Positions 39,264-48,119 of a stretch of 64,000 bases of DNA are shown one piece after another; within the stretch, counting starts at the first letter, position 1; the number at the start of each line of letters is the position of its first letter. Below the pieces are notes generated by a model. The model had not been told where the DNA came from, ran no database searches, and saw only the letters and a program-made list of their open reading frames with translations. A program made the translations under genes and the position numbers. The stretch is from Candidatus Woesearchaeota archaeon (GTDB lineage: Archaea; Nanobdellota; Nanobdellia; Woesearchaeales; ARS49). The stretch spans positions 154,078 to 218,077 of the forward strand of contig JAGVZE010000009.1 in assembly GCA_018302815.1 (NCBI GenBank), read 5' to 3'.

Positions 39264-40511
39264 TCACCACTTATCTAAACCGTGTTCATCAATCGTTCCT
39301 TTTCTGTTCTTATGGATTGTGAAACCTCGACTGCTAACCGAGTTCACGCCGGGTTCTTGGGCCTTTTGCAACGCCGCAACAGTGCTGTCCAAACGCCTTA
39401 ATTGTTCCTGCATGAATTCCAAATCCTCTTCCTTCTTTCTCTTCAACTCCAACGCCTTCTTCACGGTTAACGGCTCTCTGCACTTCTCACAAGAGTCCAA
39501 GCCTTTGGAGTTGACGTGACCGCACGTCTCGCACACTTTTTCGGCCTTACCCGCGTAGTGCGTTCGCAAACGTTCCGCTATTTCGTCAACGTTCAAACGG
39601 CCATAAACGCTCGTGAAATATTCTACGGTGTGACCGTGCCTGTCCGCAGCGACCTCGACAGGAACGTTATCCTTCTTATCCAACGCGCAACTACTATGCC
39701 TTAAGTTGTAGAAGTCGTCTGGCTTGTCAATCTTGGCTTTTGAAGCTATACTGCTCACTCGTTTCTTCAACGCCCAATAGTCATACCTTCGAACTTTCCC
39801 AACGGGACTTTTATCTCGCCTGTGACTTTTCTGTAAAAACTCCATCGTCCACAACGGATCAGCACGCTTTTTACTAGGATGGCCTTCAAGCCATTGTGTC
39901 AGAAAAGGAACGCACCGCTGGCAAGGAACAACCCTCCCTCCAGTCTTCCCGTCCTTAACATTAATCAACGCGATGTTATCTTTAATAGAAACGTCGCCGT
40001 AGTTCAAATCGATAAACTCACTAGGACGCATTCCCGCGTCTAACTGTGTTGTGATGATCGCTTTCAGTTGCGCGCTGTTAGTGTGCTGGGCGCAAAGCTT
40101 CCCATCTTCCCACGACCACATATCGGAAGGGTCTAAGTCTCGCCGTTGGTCTTTCCTGCTCACGCTCTTAACGTCCTTGAATCCTTTTGGGAGTTCGCCA
40201 TCGTTAGCCCACCTAGCAAGCGCCTTGCTGACGTTGACAACAGTACCAACGTATCCCGGGCTTAGGTTTTTTCTCAGGTTTTGGAAGGTTTCATTGACCA
40301 GTTTGCGGTCTTGCATTTGAATTTTGAAACTTGGAAGCTTAGATAGGATGAAGTGAACGTGCTTGCAAAACTTGAGCTTGGTAGCAGGACGGACGGTGTA
40401 TTGGGTGAAGTAGTCTTTTAGCAATTCTTTGTTATCATTGCTTATGGAAGGATTTGACAGGAGGTCTTTTTCCGCGCTTTCAGAGCGTTCTTGGTAGTTA
40501 ATGATGGGCAC
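39264..40511 (-). CDS. int: tyrosine integrase with C-terminal zinc ribbon
   Basis: About 415 aa. SAM-like core-binding domain, then the catalytic set: R in LDAGMRPSEF, HxxR-type NLRHSS, HGH and Y in YFTSVYGRL. After the nucleophile, a zinc ribbon (CETCGHVNSKGLDSCEKC) and a coiled tail, as in several archaeal integrases. Start: GTATATAAAA (40534-40543) is a TATA box about 25 nt before GTG 40511, so I favour a leaderless GTG; ATG 40547 lies before the TATA box. Adjacent to attR, so the gene stays intact on integration. Confidence 0.92.
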   Translation of the reverse strand: MPIINYQERSESAEKDLLSNPSISNDNKELLKDYFTQYTVRPATKLKFCKHVHFILSKLPSFKIQMQDRKLVNETFQNLRKNLSPGYVGTVVNVSKALARWANDGELPKGFKDVKSVSRKDQRRDLDPSDMWSWEDGKLCAQHTNSAQLKAIITTQLDAGMRPSEFIDLNYGDVSIKDNIALINVKDGKTGGRVVPCQRCVPFLTQWLEGHPSKKRADPLWTMEFLQKSHRRDKSPVGKVRRYDYWALKKRVSSIASKAKIDKPDDFYNLRHSSCALDKKDNVPVEVAADRHGHTVEYFTSVYGRLNVDEIAERLRTHYAGKAEKVCETCGHVNSKGLDSCEKCREPLTVKKALELKRKKEEDLEFMQEQLRRLDSTVAALQKAQEPGVNSVSSRGFTIHKNRKGTIDEHGLDKW

Positions 40512-40573
40512 AAATCCCACGACGGCCTTACACGTATATAAAACCATCGTGGGGGATTGCACCACAATGTACC

Positions 40574-40585
40574 ATCCCCGCGGCC
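40574..40585 (+). repeat. attR within tRNA-Tyr 3' end
   Basis: ATCCCCGCGGCC, the last 11 bases of the tRNA gene plus one downstream base; identical to 30898-30909. Integration here keeps the tRNA complete. Confidence 0.72.
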
Positions 40586-40704
40586 GGATTTGAACCAGCG
40601 ACCTTTCGGGCTCAACGATGCTGACCCACAATCATCCAAGGTTAATACCCAGTCAGTGGGCGACTTCTCTACAGCCGAATGCTCTGCCGTTGAGCTACGC
40701 GGGG
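40575..40704 (-). tRNA. tRNA-Tyr (GTA) with intron
   Basis: Acceptor CCCCGCG/CGCGGGG is perfect, with the C1-G72 pair typical of archaeal tRNA-Tyr and discriminator A. D stem GCTC/GAGC, anticodon stem TTCGG/CCGAA, loop CTGTAG with anticodon GTA, T arm GCTGG TTCAAAT CCGGC. About 58 nt between 40611 and 40668 interrupt the anticodon loop after position 37, the canonical archaeal intron site. CCA is not encoded. The 3' end is the integration site of the element. Confidence 0.92.
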
Positions 40705-40781
40705 AATAAACGAAGAAACACCGATAACGCTTTAAAAATGTTACGCTCATTCACAAAGTAAAAGAATTTTTATATACCCTT

Positions 40782-40809
40782 GTCACCATATAAACCTAAA
40801 ACCGGTGAC
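40782..40809 (+). promoter_or_regulatory. inverted repeat around TATA box before the 40.8 kb operon
   Basis: GTCACC (40782-40787) and GGTGAC (40804-40809) flank CATATAAACC, directly before the ATG at 40812. A second TATA-like TTTTTATATAC lies at 40768-40778. The dyad is a candidate operator. Confidence 0.45.
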
Positions 40810-40811
40810 CA

Positions 40812-41372
40812 ATGAATAATCGCACACTCTTAAGTTTCACAATAATCTCAATCCTTCTCACTCTTGCACTAAGTTCAGCTCAAAGCAGAGAAGAAACATC
40901 GTATGCATATTCATTAACCGGATTTGCCGCCGCGCAAACAACACGCACGCCGCCTCCAGAATGCATCTACACGTTCACCACAGTCCCTGACGTAAACGGC
41001 ACACAATACACTATCTGCTGGTACGGCAAAAAAACAGTACAAGAACCCTGCTCCTGCCCATCAGGCACAGCTATACAACCACCAGATCCAAACGATATTC
41101 TAGCACAACTCAATCAACACCGCTGTGTAAACGGCGCGTCAATCGACCTTCCGATAATACGGAAATCAGGTTGTCCAGACTGCTACGGCAAAATAAACAT
41201 CAAAGTAGTGCCAGGACCGCTTGTCTGCCAAACAAAATGTGGACCAGTTGAGTGTGACGGCAGCGCAACCATCCCCTGTCCAGACAAGCCAAACTGCCAA
41301 CTCACCTGCAAGTGCACCTGGGGCGGCTGGCAGCAGATTGGACAATTCAAATTCGCGCCAAAGGTGGGCTGA
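40812..41372 (+). CDS. secreted Cys-rich protein, 186 aa
   Basis: Signal peptide (about 6-23, LLSFTIISILLTLALSSA), then many Cys pairs (CSCPS, CPDCYG, CQTKCG, CKCTW), pointing to disulfide bonds outside the cell. No family recognised. TGATG junction with the large hydrolase gene suggests a joint surface function. Confidence 0.65.
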   Translation: MNNRTLLSFTIISILLTLALSSAQSREETSYAYSLTGFAAAQTTRTPPPECIYTFTTVPDVNGTQYTICWYGKKTVQEPCSCPSGTAIQPPDPNDILAQLNQHRCVNGASIDLPIIRKSGCPDCYGKINIKVVPGPLVCQTKCGPVECDGSATIPCPDKPNCQLTCKCTWGGWQQIGQFKFAPKVG

Positions 41373-44300
41373 TGCGCAGACAGTCCCTTTTTCTTGCATC
41401 AATCATCATCACAATAGTTCTTGCCACAATAGTATATGCTCCGCCTCCATCCAAATGTTATGAAACATACATGCCCGGATACCAAGTATACGGCCTCTAT
41501 CCAAATATCAAAACGTTGTGGGATTCCTACCTGGCGCAAAGCGAAGGCGTGTGCAGAGTCGATAGACCCAACCAACTCGATTATGAAAAATGCCAATTCA
41601 TCTATGAAATATCAGTGCCACAGGGAGCGCACTTCTACGGAGGAACAGTCGGCTGGCTCTGCTGGTATGGACCAAAAGAAGCCCCAACCCCTGCACCCAC
41701 GCCAGGAAAGCACGTCAAGAACTGCGAAAATTCAGAAACGACCTGCAGATTCCAATCCAACACGAACCAGCCAGGAATGCTCTCAGACTACGAAAAACTC
41801 TATCTTGACGGCAAATATACAAATAAAAACATCATCCTGCAAGACCCTGAAATCTATAAAATCCCACAATGCCAGTATTACTTCCTAGCAAATGGAGGAA
41901 CTCAATGCAGCCCATACATCCCCTACAATTATCCTGAAAAAAATCTCTGCGTCTGCCCGCCACCAGACGCTACAGCCGCAACAGAACCAATACCCGCGCC
42001 AACATCGCCTGGAGCGCCGCCAGGATGCACACCAATCGACCTTAACACACTTCCAGGAGCAAATAACTCAGTCACGCGATCGACTTGGCAGCGATATACA
42101 AGCGAAACAGTCGGGCACTGCCTTTTGCCGCAAGCCCCAACCGAATCAGAATCAGCACAATCACCATACCCCTATAAAAAAGGAGATCCGAACGACCCAG
42201 GAATACCAGCGCCTCCGCTCGGACTTCCAGACTACCTTAAAACAGGAACTGCTCTTTGCGGAGACGGACGCGTAGACCCTGAAGAGCAGTGCGAAACAGA
42301 CGCGCAATGCCTCCCCTCTGGAATCTGCAGCCGCTGCGAATGCTACACGCCAGAGCAACCAGCGCCCACTGATTGGTGGACCCCTCAACGAGAACCATTC
42401 CCTAACGCTCCGCCACTGCTTCAATATCCTAATTCGATATCAACGCCAGGCATACCTTGCCTCACCGCACCAAAACCCGGCTTCACATACCGCATCAAGC
42501 CGCAACAACCGCTAACCATCCAAGAACTACTGAACACGCACAACGCGCAGACGCTAACATCAGACCTCAAAAACCACAAAATAATATCACAATACGAAAC
42601 CACCTGCACAGGAGAAGAACTTGACTTCACATTCCAAGCACCCGACAATTACGAAGATATCAAAATAATCACCTGCTCGGGCACGGGCTGCGCATATCAA
42701 GATGCTGAACAATCATCGGAACTTACTTGCGCAGGAATCCCAACACAAGACCACATAACACAACGTCTTGCTGAACCAATCCTCACAGTCGTCCAACCAG
42801 TCAGCGCGCAGCGACAGATAACCCCCGAACAGAAAACTATCTCCACAGGAGACTACGAAATAAGCTACTCGACCACGCAGCCATTCAATGCGCAAATAAA
42901 GGCACGCGCGACGCTGCAGCCGCTCAACCCGAGCGCGACAATAATTGGAACACCAATCGCAGTTACTTTGCCACCGCAAGATGGCCCAATGCGCGTAACA
43001 CTGCCCGCGCCTGAAACAGAAGGCATCAGACACTACGCTATCGTGCTTGTCAAACCCGATGGAGAACTCATACATATGGGCGGCAGCAAAAACGGAAACA
43101 AAATCACAGTTCCTATCGAAAGCACTGCGGGACTCGCAGAAACAGAAGCAGTATTCGCCGTAGTCGGACTTCGATGCGATGCGTGCGAACAAGCAAAACT
43201 TGAACCCGCATACGACCCGGGCTCGCGCGAACTTGTCATCCTCATACACGGATTCGTCTCAAACCCAACCACTTGGCAGGCGCTAATAGATGATTTTCGC
43301 CTCAACAAAGAACCTTGGACAATAATGACGTTCAGCTATCCTCTCACCTTGAGCGTAGAAGAAAACGCACAGCAATTACTTTCAAAACTTGAAGAAATAT
43401 CCCCTGAATTCGACACGATCACCCTTGTCGCACACTCAGCAGGAGGCATAATAGCGCAAAGCGCACTCACGCAAGCGCACGAGCAAAACGAACCCGTCCT
43501 TTCAAAAATAAAAAACAACATACTTCTTGCAAGCCCAAATGAAGGCACTCCAGTCATAAATACCCTGAGCACATTTTTCAACTCGCTCATAAACAACAGG
43601 ACCTCATACTCACTCTTTGGACCGCAAACGCGAATAGTAGACGCGGTAATGCGAGGATACTCAGCCCCACGTGTCCTCGAAGTAAACTACTACGTCGTCG
43701 CAGGGACCAGGACATATTTATTCACTGACCGCCTTTTCACCGAACTAAACGACGGCATCACCACAGTTCGCGGAGCGCAACACATCGGCGAAGACTACCT
43801 TGACGATCGATGCAAAAACTTTTTCGACATTAACCTCACCCACACCGAACTTACCGACCACTCAATTGCTCGCAAAGTCGTTGCGCGCATAGTGACGTCA
43901 GACTACGCTAAATCTAATCCAGACACGGCAGTTTTGGGCCACGACCAATACGTTCGGGCGCGGTTCGCCTGCGCGTATGGAGAAATACAGAAAATCGCAG
44001 TGCTCGGCCTTCAAGTGGATCCTAAGCAAGCGTTTGCACCTTTGAACTGCAACTGCGGAAACGGATATTGCGGCATCGGAGAAGATGAACAAAATTGCCC
44101 AATCGACTGCGCATCATTCATCAGCATCCAAAACCTTTGCTTTATAATTCTTATCGGCGTATTTTTGCTATTGCTGATAGGATATGGCAGCTGGATAATC
44201 AGCAGTAGAACACAAAAACGAACAGCACTCTACACAACAATCACGCTCACGTTAATTCTTCTTATCATACAATCACAATTCTGCACAAAATTCAAGCCAA

Positions 44301-44509
44301 TCCAAAACGCGCAATGGACACTCCTAGCGTTCCTTGTGTTCCTCACAATTGCGCTTGAACTCGTCCACTATCTAAAACGACCCAAAGAAATCGCACCGTT
44401 TACCACACAATATCCGCCCCTGCAAAGCTCTCCCGCGCCTCCCTTAACTCAAATCCCTCCACAGCCAAAAGAATTCCCGCCGAGAATTCCACCACCAATA
44501 AAGCCGTAA
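41372..44509 (+). CDS. large secreted alpha/beta-hydrolase with membrane anchor, 1045 aa
   Basis: Signal peptide (about 5-22), a long Cys/Pro-rich region with CGDGRVDPEEQC, then an alpha/beta-hydrolase domain: VILIHGF at the oxyanion strand (about 622-628) and nucleophile S689 in VAHSAGG, with LASPNEGTP following and DH or THTELTDH as possible His. A second Cys motif CNCGNGYCGIGEDEQNCPIDC (about 892-912), three membrane helices and a Pro-rich tail end the protein. It looks like a PGAP1/lipase-type enzyme tethered at the surface. Substrate unknown. Confidence 0.78.
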   Translation: MRRQSLFLASIIITIVLATIVYAPPPSKCYETYMPGYQVYGLYPNIKTLWDSYLAQSEGVCRVDRPNQLDYEKCQFIYEISVPQGAHFYGGTVGWLCWYGPKEAPTPAPTPGKHVKNCENSETTCRFQSNTNQPGMLSDYEKLYLDGKYTNKNIILQDPEIYKIPQCQYYFLANGGTQCSPYIPYNYPEKNLCVCPPPDATAATEPIPAPTSPGAPPGCTPIDLNTLPGANNSVTRSTWQRYTSETVGHCLLPQAPTESESAQSPYPYKKGDPNDPGIPAPPLGLPDYLKTGTALCGDGRVDPEEQCETDAQCLPSGICSRCECYTPEQPAPTDWWTPQREPFPNAPPLLQYPNSISTPGIPCLTAPKPGFTYRIKPQQPLTIQELLNTHNAQTLTSDLKNHKIISQYETTCTGEELDFTFQAPDNYEDIKIITCSGTGCAYQDAEQSSELTCAGIPTQDHITQRLAEPILTVVQPVSAQRQITPEQKTISTGDYEISYSTTQPFNAQIKARATLQPLNPSATIIGTPIAVTLPPQDGPMRVTLPAPETEGIRHYAIVLVKPDGELIHMGGSKNGNKITVPIESTAGLAETEAVFAVVGLRCDACEQAKLEPAYDPGSRELVILIHGFVSNPTTWQALIDDFRLNKEPWTIMTFSYPLTLSVEENAQQLLSKLEEISPEFDTITLVAHSAGGIIAQSALTQAHEQNEPVLSKIKNNILLASPNEGTPVINTLSTFFNSLINNRTSYSLFGPQTRIVDAVMRGYSAPRVLEVNYYVVAGTRTYLFTDRLFTELNDGITTVRGAQHIGEDYLDDRCKNFFDINLTHTELTDHSIARKVVARIVTSDYAKSNPDTAVLGHDQYVRARFACAYGEIQKIAVLGLQVDPKQAFAPLNCNCGNGYCGIGEDEQNCPIDCASFISIQNLCFIILIGVFLLLLIGYGSWIISSRTQKRTALYTTITLTLILLIIQSQFCTKFKPIQNAQWTLLAFLVFLTIALELVHYLKRPKEIAPFTTQYPPLQSSPAPPLTQIPPQPKEFPPRIPPPIKP

Positions 44510-44581
44510 ATCTAAAACTTAACACGACCGCAGTTTATTTTCTTCATTCAGAAAAGCTCAACCAGAAAAATGCGCCGTTAT

Positions 44582-45985
44582 TTAGAGCCTGACACGAACT
44601 TCTGGCTTGTTCGAAACGCTCTCCCGTTGATGGCCGTCGACCACGAAATGAACCGCAGTCACAGGAAGAGTCAGGCCACCAAGAACGCTCAAATTAGTCC
44701 TCAAACGATACATCAAAATACGATGCTCCTTGGGGTCCATCAAATCAATATCCCATCGAACCAGTGTTCCCCTCTGCTCGTGAGGAACAATCTTTGACGG
44801 AGCGAGAATTGTCTCCTTAAATTCTTGAACGACCTGAGCCATATGAGGAACCAAATCCATCACGCGAACGTGCTTGCACATTTTATTGCTGCGATTGACA
44901 AGCTCGATTATAACCTTGACTTCGAGTATTCCCTCTTCGTGTGTGCGCAGAACAGTCGCTCGCTTCATCACACGAATCGGGCTTCTGAAAATCAAGTATG
45001 CTCCAACACCCACGCAAGTTATCAAAAGCACCCAGAAAAGAGTGCGATAATTGTAAGTTACGACAACATTCATCTGCGCTCCAGGCTCAAGCGTGAACTC
45101 CCACGTCAAATCTCCACTGTCAATTTTCGCCTGCGGAATGCTTGAAACAAACCAGCGCTTTCCAAACCACGCAGGAACACGATGGACATAAGTCACAACT
45201 TTATTCGCATCATTAACCAAAGTTATGTTCTCAACACGCTTAAGGAATGAAGAATCCGCATCAACGCTTGGAATCACAGTACCGTACTGAACAACCTCGT
45301 AATTGAGCGGGAACAAATCAAACTGGTACGCCTTCTCCTGCTCAGGAACTATCACAGAAATTTGAAGAATATCTTTCTGTGCAGGCGTCTTCGCATCGAT
45401 GTCTGCAATAAACGTGAGCGTCTTCTTTTCGAGAGGGCCAAGAGATGTCGTGTAATCCTTGTTGACCACTTTGCTTCGCACCTTCACCTCGACCTTATCA
45501 AGCGTACGCCTGTTCTGATTCTCAAGAGAAAGCTTGAGCGTGACCGGCTTTCTTGGGTCAACTTCAGGATCGATAGTTGCTATTCCGCGCACTGCAGGAA
45601 GATAATTCGCATCATCATCAAATTGAGATGTGACCTCGATGTAAAGCACTTGTTTTTGCGAATTAGTAGAACCAGCCACCTTGAAATTCACCGGAAGATT
45701 ATACGCACCAGGCTGGACATTAAGCGGACGAATAAGAAGATTCGACTTGAAACGCTTGCCCACCGGCACTCTCAAAGGAGACTCCGGACGCACGTCCCAC
45801 GTGACATCATTTGAGTATACTTCGAACAATTCATCAGTAGGAGAATTATGAGAAAGCTCTATCTCAAACGTCGCAGTCTCATTCATCTTTATTTTACGCT
45901 CAAGAGGAAAAATACTGACTTCAAAAGTAGCGCTCACCGTAACAGAAAGTATCAATACAAGCGCCAACAACACAGTCACTCTCAT
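44582..45985 (-). CDS. membrane-anchored Ig-like surface protein, 467 aa
   Basis: Signal peptide (about 3-19), several beta-sandwich segments like NPCBM or CARDB-type domains (MNETATFEIELSHNSP; RKPVTLKLSLENQNRRTLDKVEV), one membrane helix near 325-342 (TLFWVLLITCVGVGAYLIF), and a soluble C-terminal beta domain. Such proteins are common envelope components in archaea. Convergent with the hydrolase gene; TATA site lies beyond 45985. Confidence 0.7.
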   Translation of the reverse strand: MRVTVLLALVLILSVTVSATFEVSIFPLERKIKMNETATFEIELSHNSPTDELFEVYSNDVTWDVRPESPLRVPVGKRFKSNLLIRPLNVQPGAYNLPVNFKVAGSTNSQKQVLYIEVTSQFDDDANYLPAVRGIATIDPEVDPRKPVTLKLSLENQNRRTLDKVEVKVRSKVVNKDYTTSLGPLEKKTLTFIADIDAKTPAQKDILQISVIVPEQEKAYQFDLFPLNYEVVQYGTVIPSVDADSSFLKRVENITLVNDANKVVTYVHRVPAWFGKRWFVSSIPQAKIDSGDLTWEFTLEPGAQMNVVVTYNYRTLFWVLLITCVGVGAYLIFRSPIRVMKRATVLRTHEEGILEVKVIIELVNRSNKMCKHVRVMDLVPHMAQVVQEFKETILAPSKIVPHEQRGTLVRWDIDLMDPKEHRILMYRLRTNLSVLGGLTLPVTAVHFVVDGHQRESVSNKPEVRVRL

Positions 45986-46030
45986 TTTTCACTCCAAAGA
46001 AGAGAGCCCAGATTTATAAAGATTGCGAGA

Positions 46031-47374
46031 CTACTTAAGAGATTGGCGCGAACGCTCTGCACGCTTCGAAGCAACTGCGTAAAGACGGCCTTGACATCCA
46101 GGAGTAGGACAAACGTTTCCGTGGGATTCCGCGCAGGAATTATGGAGGACTACATGGCACTTGTCGCATTCAAGGACAGCATCATCCTCATGCAAGTCAT
46201 CTGAACAGTAGAGACATTTGGATGCAAAAGAAATTGGAGAGACTGAAAGAGACGGAGCAGTAACTCCCCCTACAGCAACATGATGAGACTTCACTCTCTC
46301 CCACTCCCTCAAACTCACCGCGTCCAAACCTTCCAAAAATCCAGGAGCGCTCTCGAATCTTGCGATAGCCTGCTGAGCAAGACGAGGGTCCAGCCTCGAA
46401 ATCGACTCAAGACAGCCCATAGCGAAAAGCACCCTGTTACCACCAAGCCCTCTGAAAAGCCCAGTCACAATAAACTCATGACCCTCAAAAAACGCAACCA
46501 AATTCTTTGATTTGACACCAAGACCTCGACCAGCGCTCGCGGCCTCTTTGCCAAGCCCTTTACCGAAAAGATAAACACGCTCACCAAGACCAGCCAAGAA
46601 ATCACTAAAACCATCACCCATATCGCTGAAAAGAACCCTGAGCACCCTGAAATCCAAACCCCTCGCGAACGCCTCCAAACGAGAGCCCAAATCTTCCGCA
46701 AAACCAGTATAAGTTCTGAAAAGATCAGTATCATTACCTGAAGGTGTCTGCGGAGGGCATATCAAGTAAAAACAAGTATTTTTATCAAAACGCGCTGCGA
46801 ACTTTTGCACTTCACGCTCGTCAAGCATTTTCAAAAACTTAGTCAAATTCCGACCCAAACGCATCACGCCCTCAACGCTCAAAGCATCAAGAAAACCCCG
46901 GCATCCATCGTTTTGAAGACCACGAACAAAAGTATCCTCGCCCACTACAGGAGCCCAAATAGAACACACAAACAACGGAGCGTTCTCACCCAACCCTTTC
47001 GCGAACGCATAGGCTCGGTCGTATGTGCTTAGCGCAGCACCTAGCGCGAGAACAGCGTCACGCTTATTTTCCCACACCCCCTTATTGAATCTCCACCAGC
47101 CACTTATCGCAGGGACAGAACCCAAATCAGACAAATTACTTGCAAATACGCCAGCATAAGCCAAAATATCCGAGAGAACTTTTTGAACCACCCAGTCTTT
47201 ATTATCTGCTAATGGCTTTCCAGCACTGATAAAATCAAAAAACCACTCAGGATGATTCTTAGCAAGCCAAGCGACCTGCCTTGCAGGATTAAGCGTCTTA
47301 AACAAACCACGACCTAAGAACTTGCCATACCACTGCTCAAAAGAACGCGGATTCTCGAACAAGCCAAAAACCAT
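46031..47374 (-). CDS. helical-repeat protein with C-terminal RING-like finger
   Basis: 447 aa. The N-terminal about 370 residues are helical with recurring GKGLGxxA-type segments (FAKGLGENAPLF, FGKGLGKEAASAGRGLG), a possible solenoid. The C-terminus has CLYCSDDLHEDDAVLECDKC followed by H and C pairs (HNSCAESHGNVCPTPGC), the spacing of prokaryotic RING fingers. In eukaryotes RING domains bring E2 enzymes to targets; here it may only be a structural zinc module. Confidence 0.65.
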   Translation of the reverse strand: MVFGLFENPRSFEQWYGKFLGRGLFKTLNPARQVAWLAKNHPEWFFDFISAGKPLADNKDWVVQKVLSDILAYAGVFASNLSDLGSVPAISGWWRFNKGVWENKRDAVLALGAALSTYDRAYAFAKGLGENAPLFVCSIWAPVVGEDTFVRGLQNDGCRGFLDALSVEGVMRLGRNLTKFLKMLDEREVQKFAARFDKNTCFYLICPPQTPSGNDTDLFRTYTGFAEDLGSRLEAFARGLDFRVLRVLFSDMGDGFSDFLAGLGERVYLFGKGLGKEAASAGRGLGVKSKNLVAFFEGHEFIVTGLFRGLGGNRVLFAMGCLESISRLDPRLAQQAIARFESAPGFLEGLDAVSLREWERVKSHHVAVGGVTAPSLSVSPISFASKCLYCSDDLHEDDAVLECDKCHVVLHNSCAESHGNVCPTPGCQGRLYAVASKRAERSRQSLK

Positions 47375-47403
47375 AAAAAAGAAAAAATGAAACTGGATTT
47401 AAA

Positions 47404-48012
47404 TTACTTGCGGAACTTCTTGAGCCCGAACTTATCTACACGCGCATTCACTTCATTCCAATCGATGTGTTTTGCAAAGTGTTCAACGTAAGTTTTTCTT
47501 CCGGTCGCGTAATCGATGAAGTACGCGTGCTCGTACACGTCAAGCACAAGCAGCGCAACCGCGTTCCAGACACCGCCCTGGTTGTGCACATCGCACACGA
47601 TGTTATGGAGCGTTCCTGACTCGAGATCGAAGGCGAGAACAACCCAACCTCTTGCGGAAAGACCGCAGGCCTTCACATCAGCCTCCCACGCCTCAACGCT
47701 TCCGAAATCAGCCTTCACCCAATCAGCGATGGCTCCTGAAGGCAAGCTACCATTTGGCGACATATTGTCAAAATAAGCCTCGTGAAGCTTAACGCCGTTC
47801 AAGGCAAAAGTCTCTTCAACCTTGAGCTCCCTTAAATCGCTGTAGGACGCATTAGCGGTCGATTTATCGACACTTGCGAGCTTCTGGCGAATCTCATTCA
47901 CCTTCTTCACATAACCCGCATAAAGCACTCCGTGATGCTCTGAGAGCTGCTTCTCTGAGAGGAATCCTGGAATCGACTTGTATTTCAATGGTTTTACTGA
48001 AAGTTCTGGCAT
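47404..48012 (-). CDS. sod: Fe/Mn superoxide dismutase
   Basis: 202 aa. Metal-ligand segments: LSEHHGVLYAGYV, LKLHEAYF-type (VKLHEAYFDNM) and DVYEHAYFIDY, with the conserved HNQGG-like region (DVHNQGGVWNAV). The usual HxPxxHxxxH at the first site is shortened. Removes superoxide in the cytoplasm. Start at ATG 48012 preceded by GAGGTG; four codons upstream is another start. Confidence 0.9.
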   Translation of the reverse strand: MPELSVKPLKYKSIPGFLSEKQLSEHHGVLYAGYVKKVNEIRQKLASVDKSTANASYSDLRELKVEETFALNGVKLHEAYFDNMSPNGSLPSGAIADWVKADFGSVEAWEADVKACGLSARGWVVLAFDLESGTLHNIVCDVHNQGGVWNAVALLVLDVYEHAYFIDYATGRKTYVEHFAKHIDWNEVNARVDKFGLKKFRK

Positions 48013-48024
48013 AAAGCACCTCAC

Positions 48025-48119
48025 TTAGTTTGTAATCTGTAAAAAAGAGGAGTTATAAAAGAATTTCGAGAATCGAGAAAAATTGAAAAAAAATAAAAAA
48101 TAAAAATCAAAGGTCAGTC
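48025..48119. other. short intergenic gap, A-rich
   Basis: 95 bp between the dismutase start and the S-layer stop. It contains GAATTTCGAGAATCGAGAAAAATTG and a long A-run on the plus strand, which on the coding strand is a T-run suited to end S-layer transcription. Confidence 0.35.

Larger units (their letters stand above)
30898..40585 (+). mobile_element. provirus or satellite integrated in tRNA-Tyr (9.7 kb)
   Basis: Bounded by a 12-bp direct repeat and with the integrase next to the tRNA. Content from left: small zinc protein, zinc-ribbon/primase-like protein, D5-type helicase, dyad-rich gap, RHH protein, HTH protein, nine small genes, tail assembly chaperone with frameshift, tape measure protein, HTH protein, zinc protein, integrase. 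Replication, tail and integration modules are present, but capsid, portal, protease and large terminase are not. Either a deleted provirus or a satellite that relies on a helper for its capsid. Confidence 0.75.
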
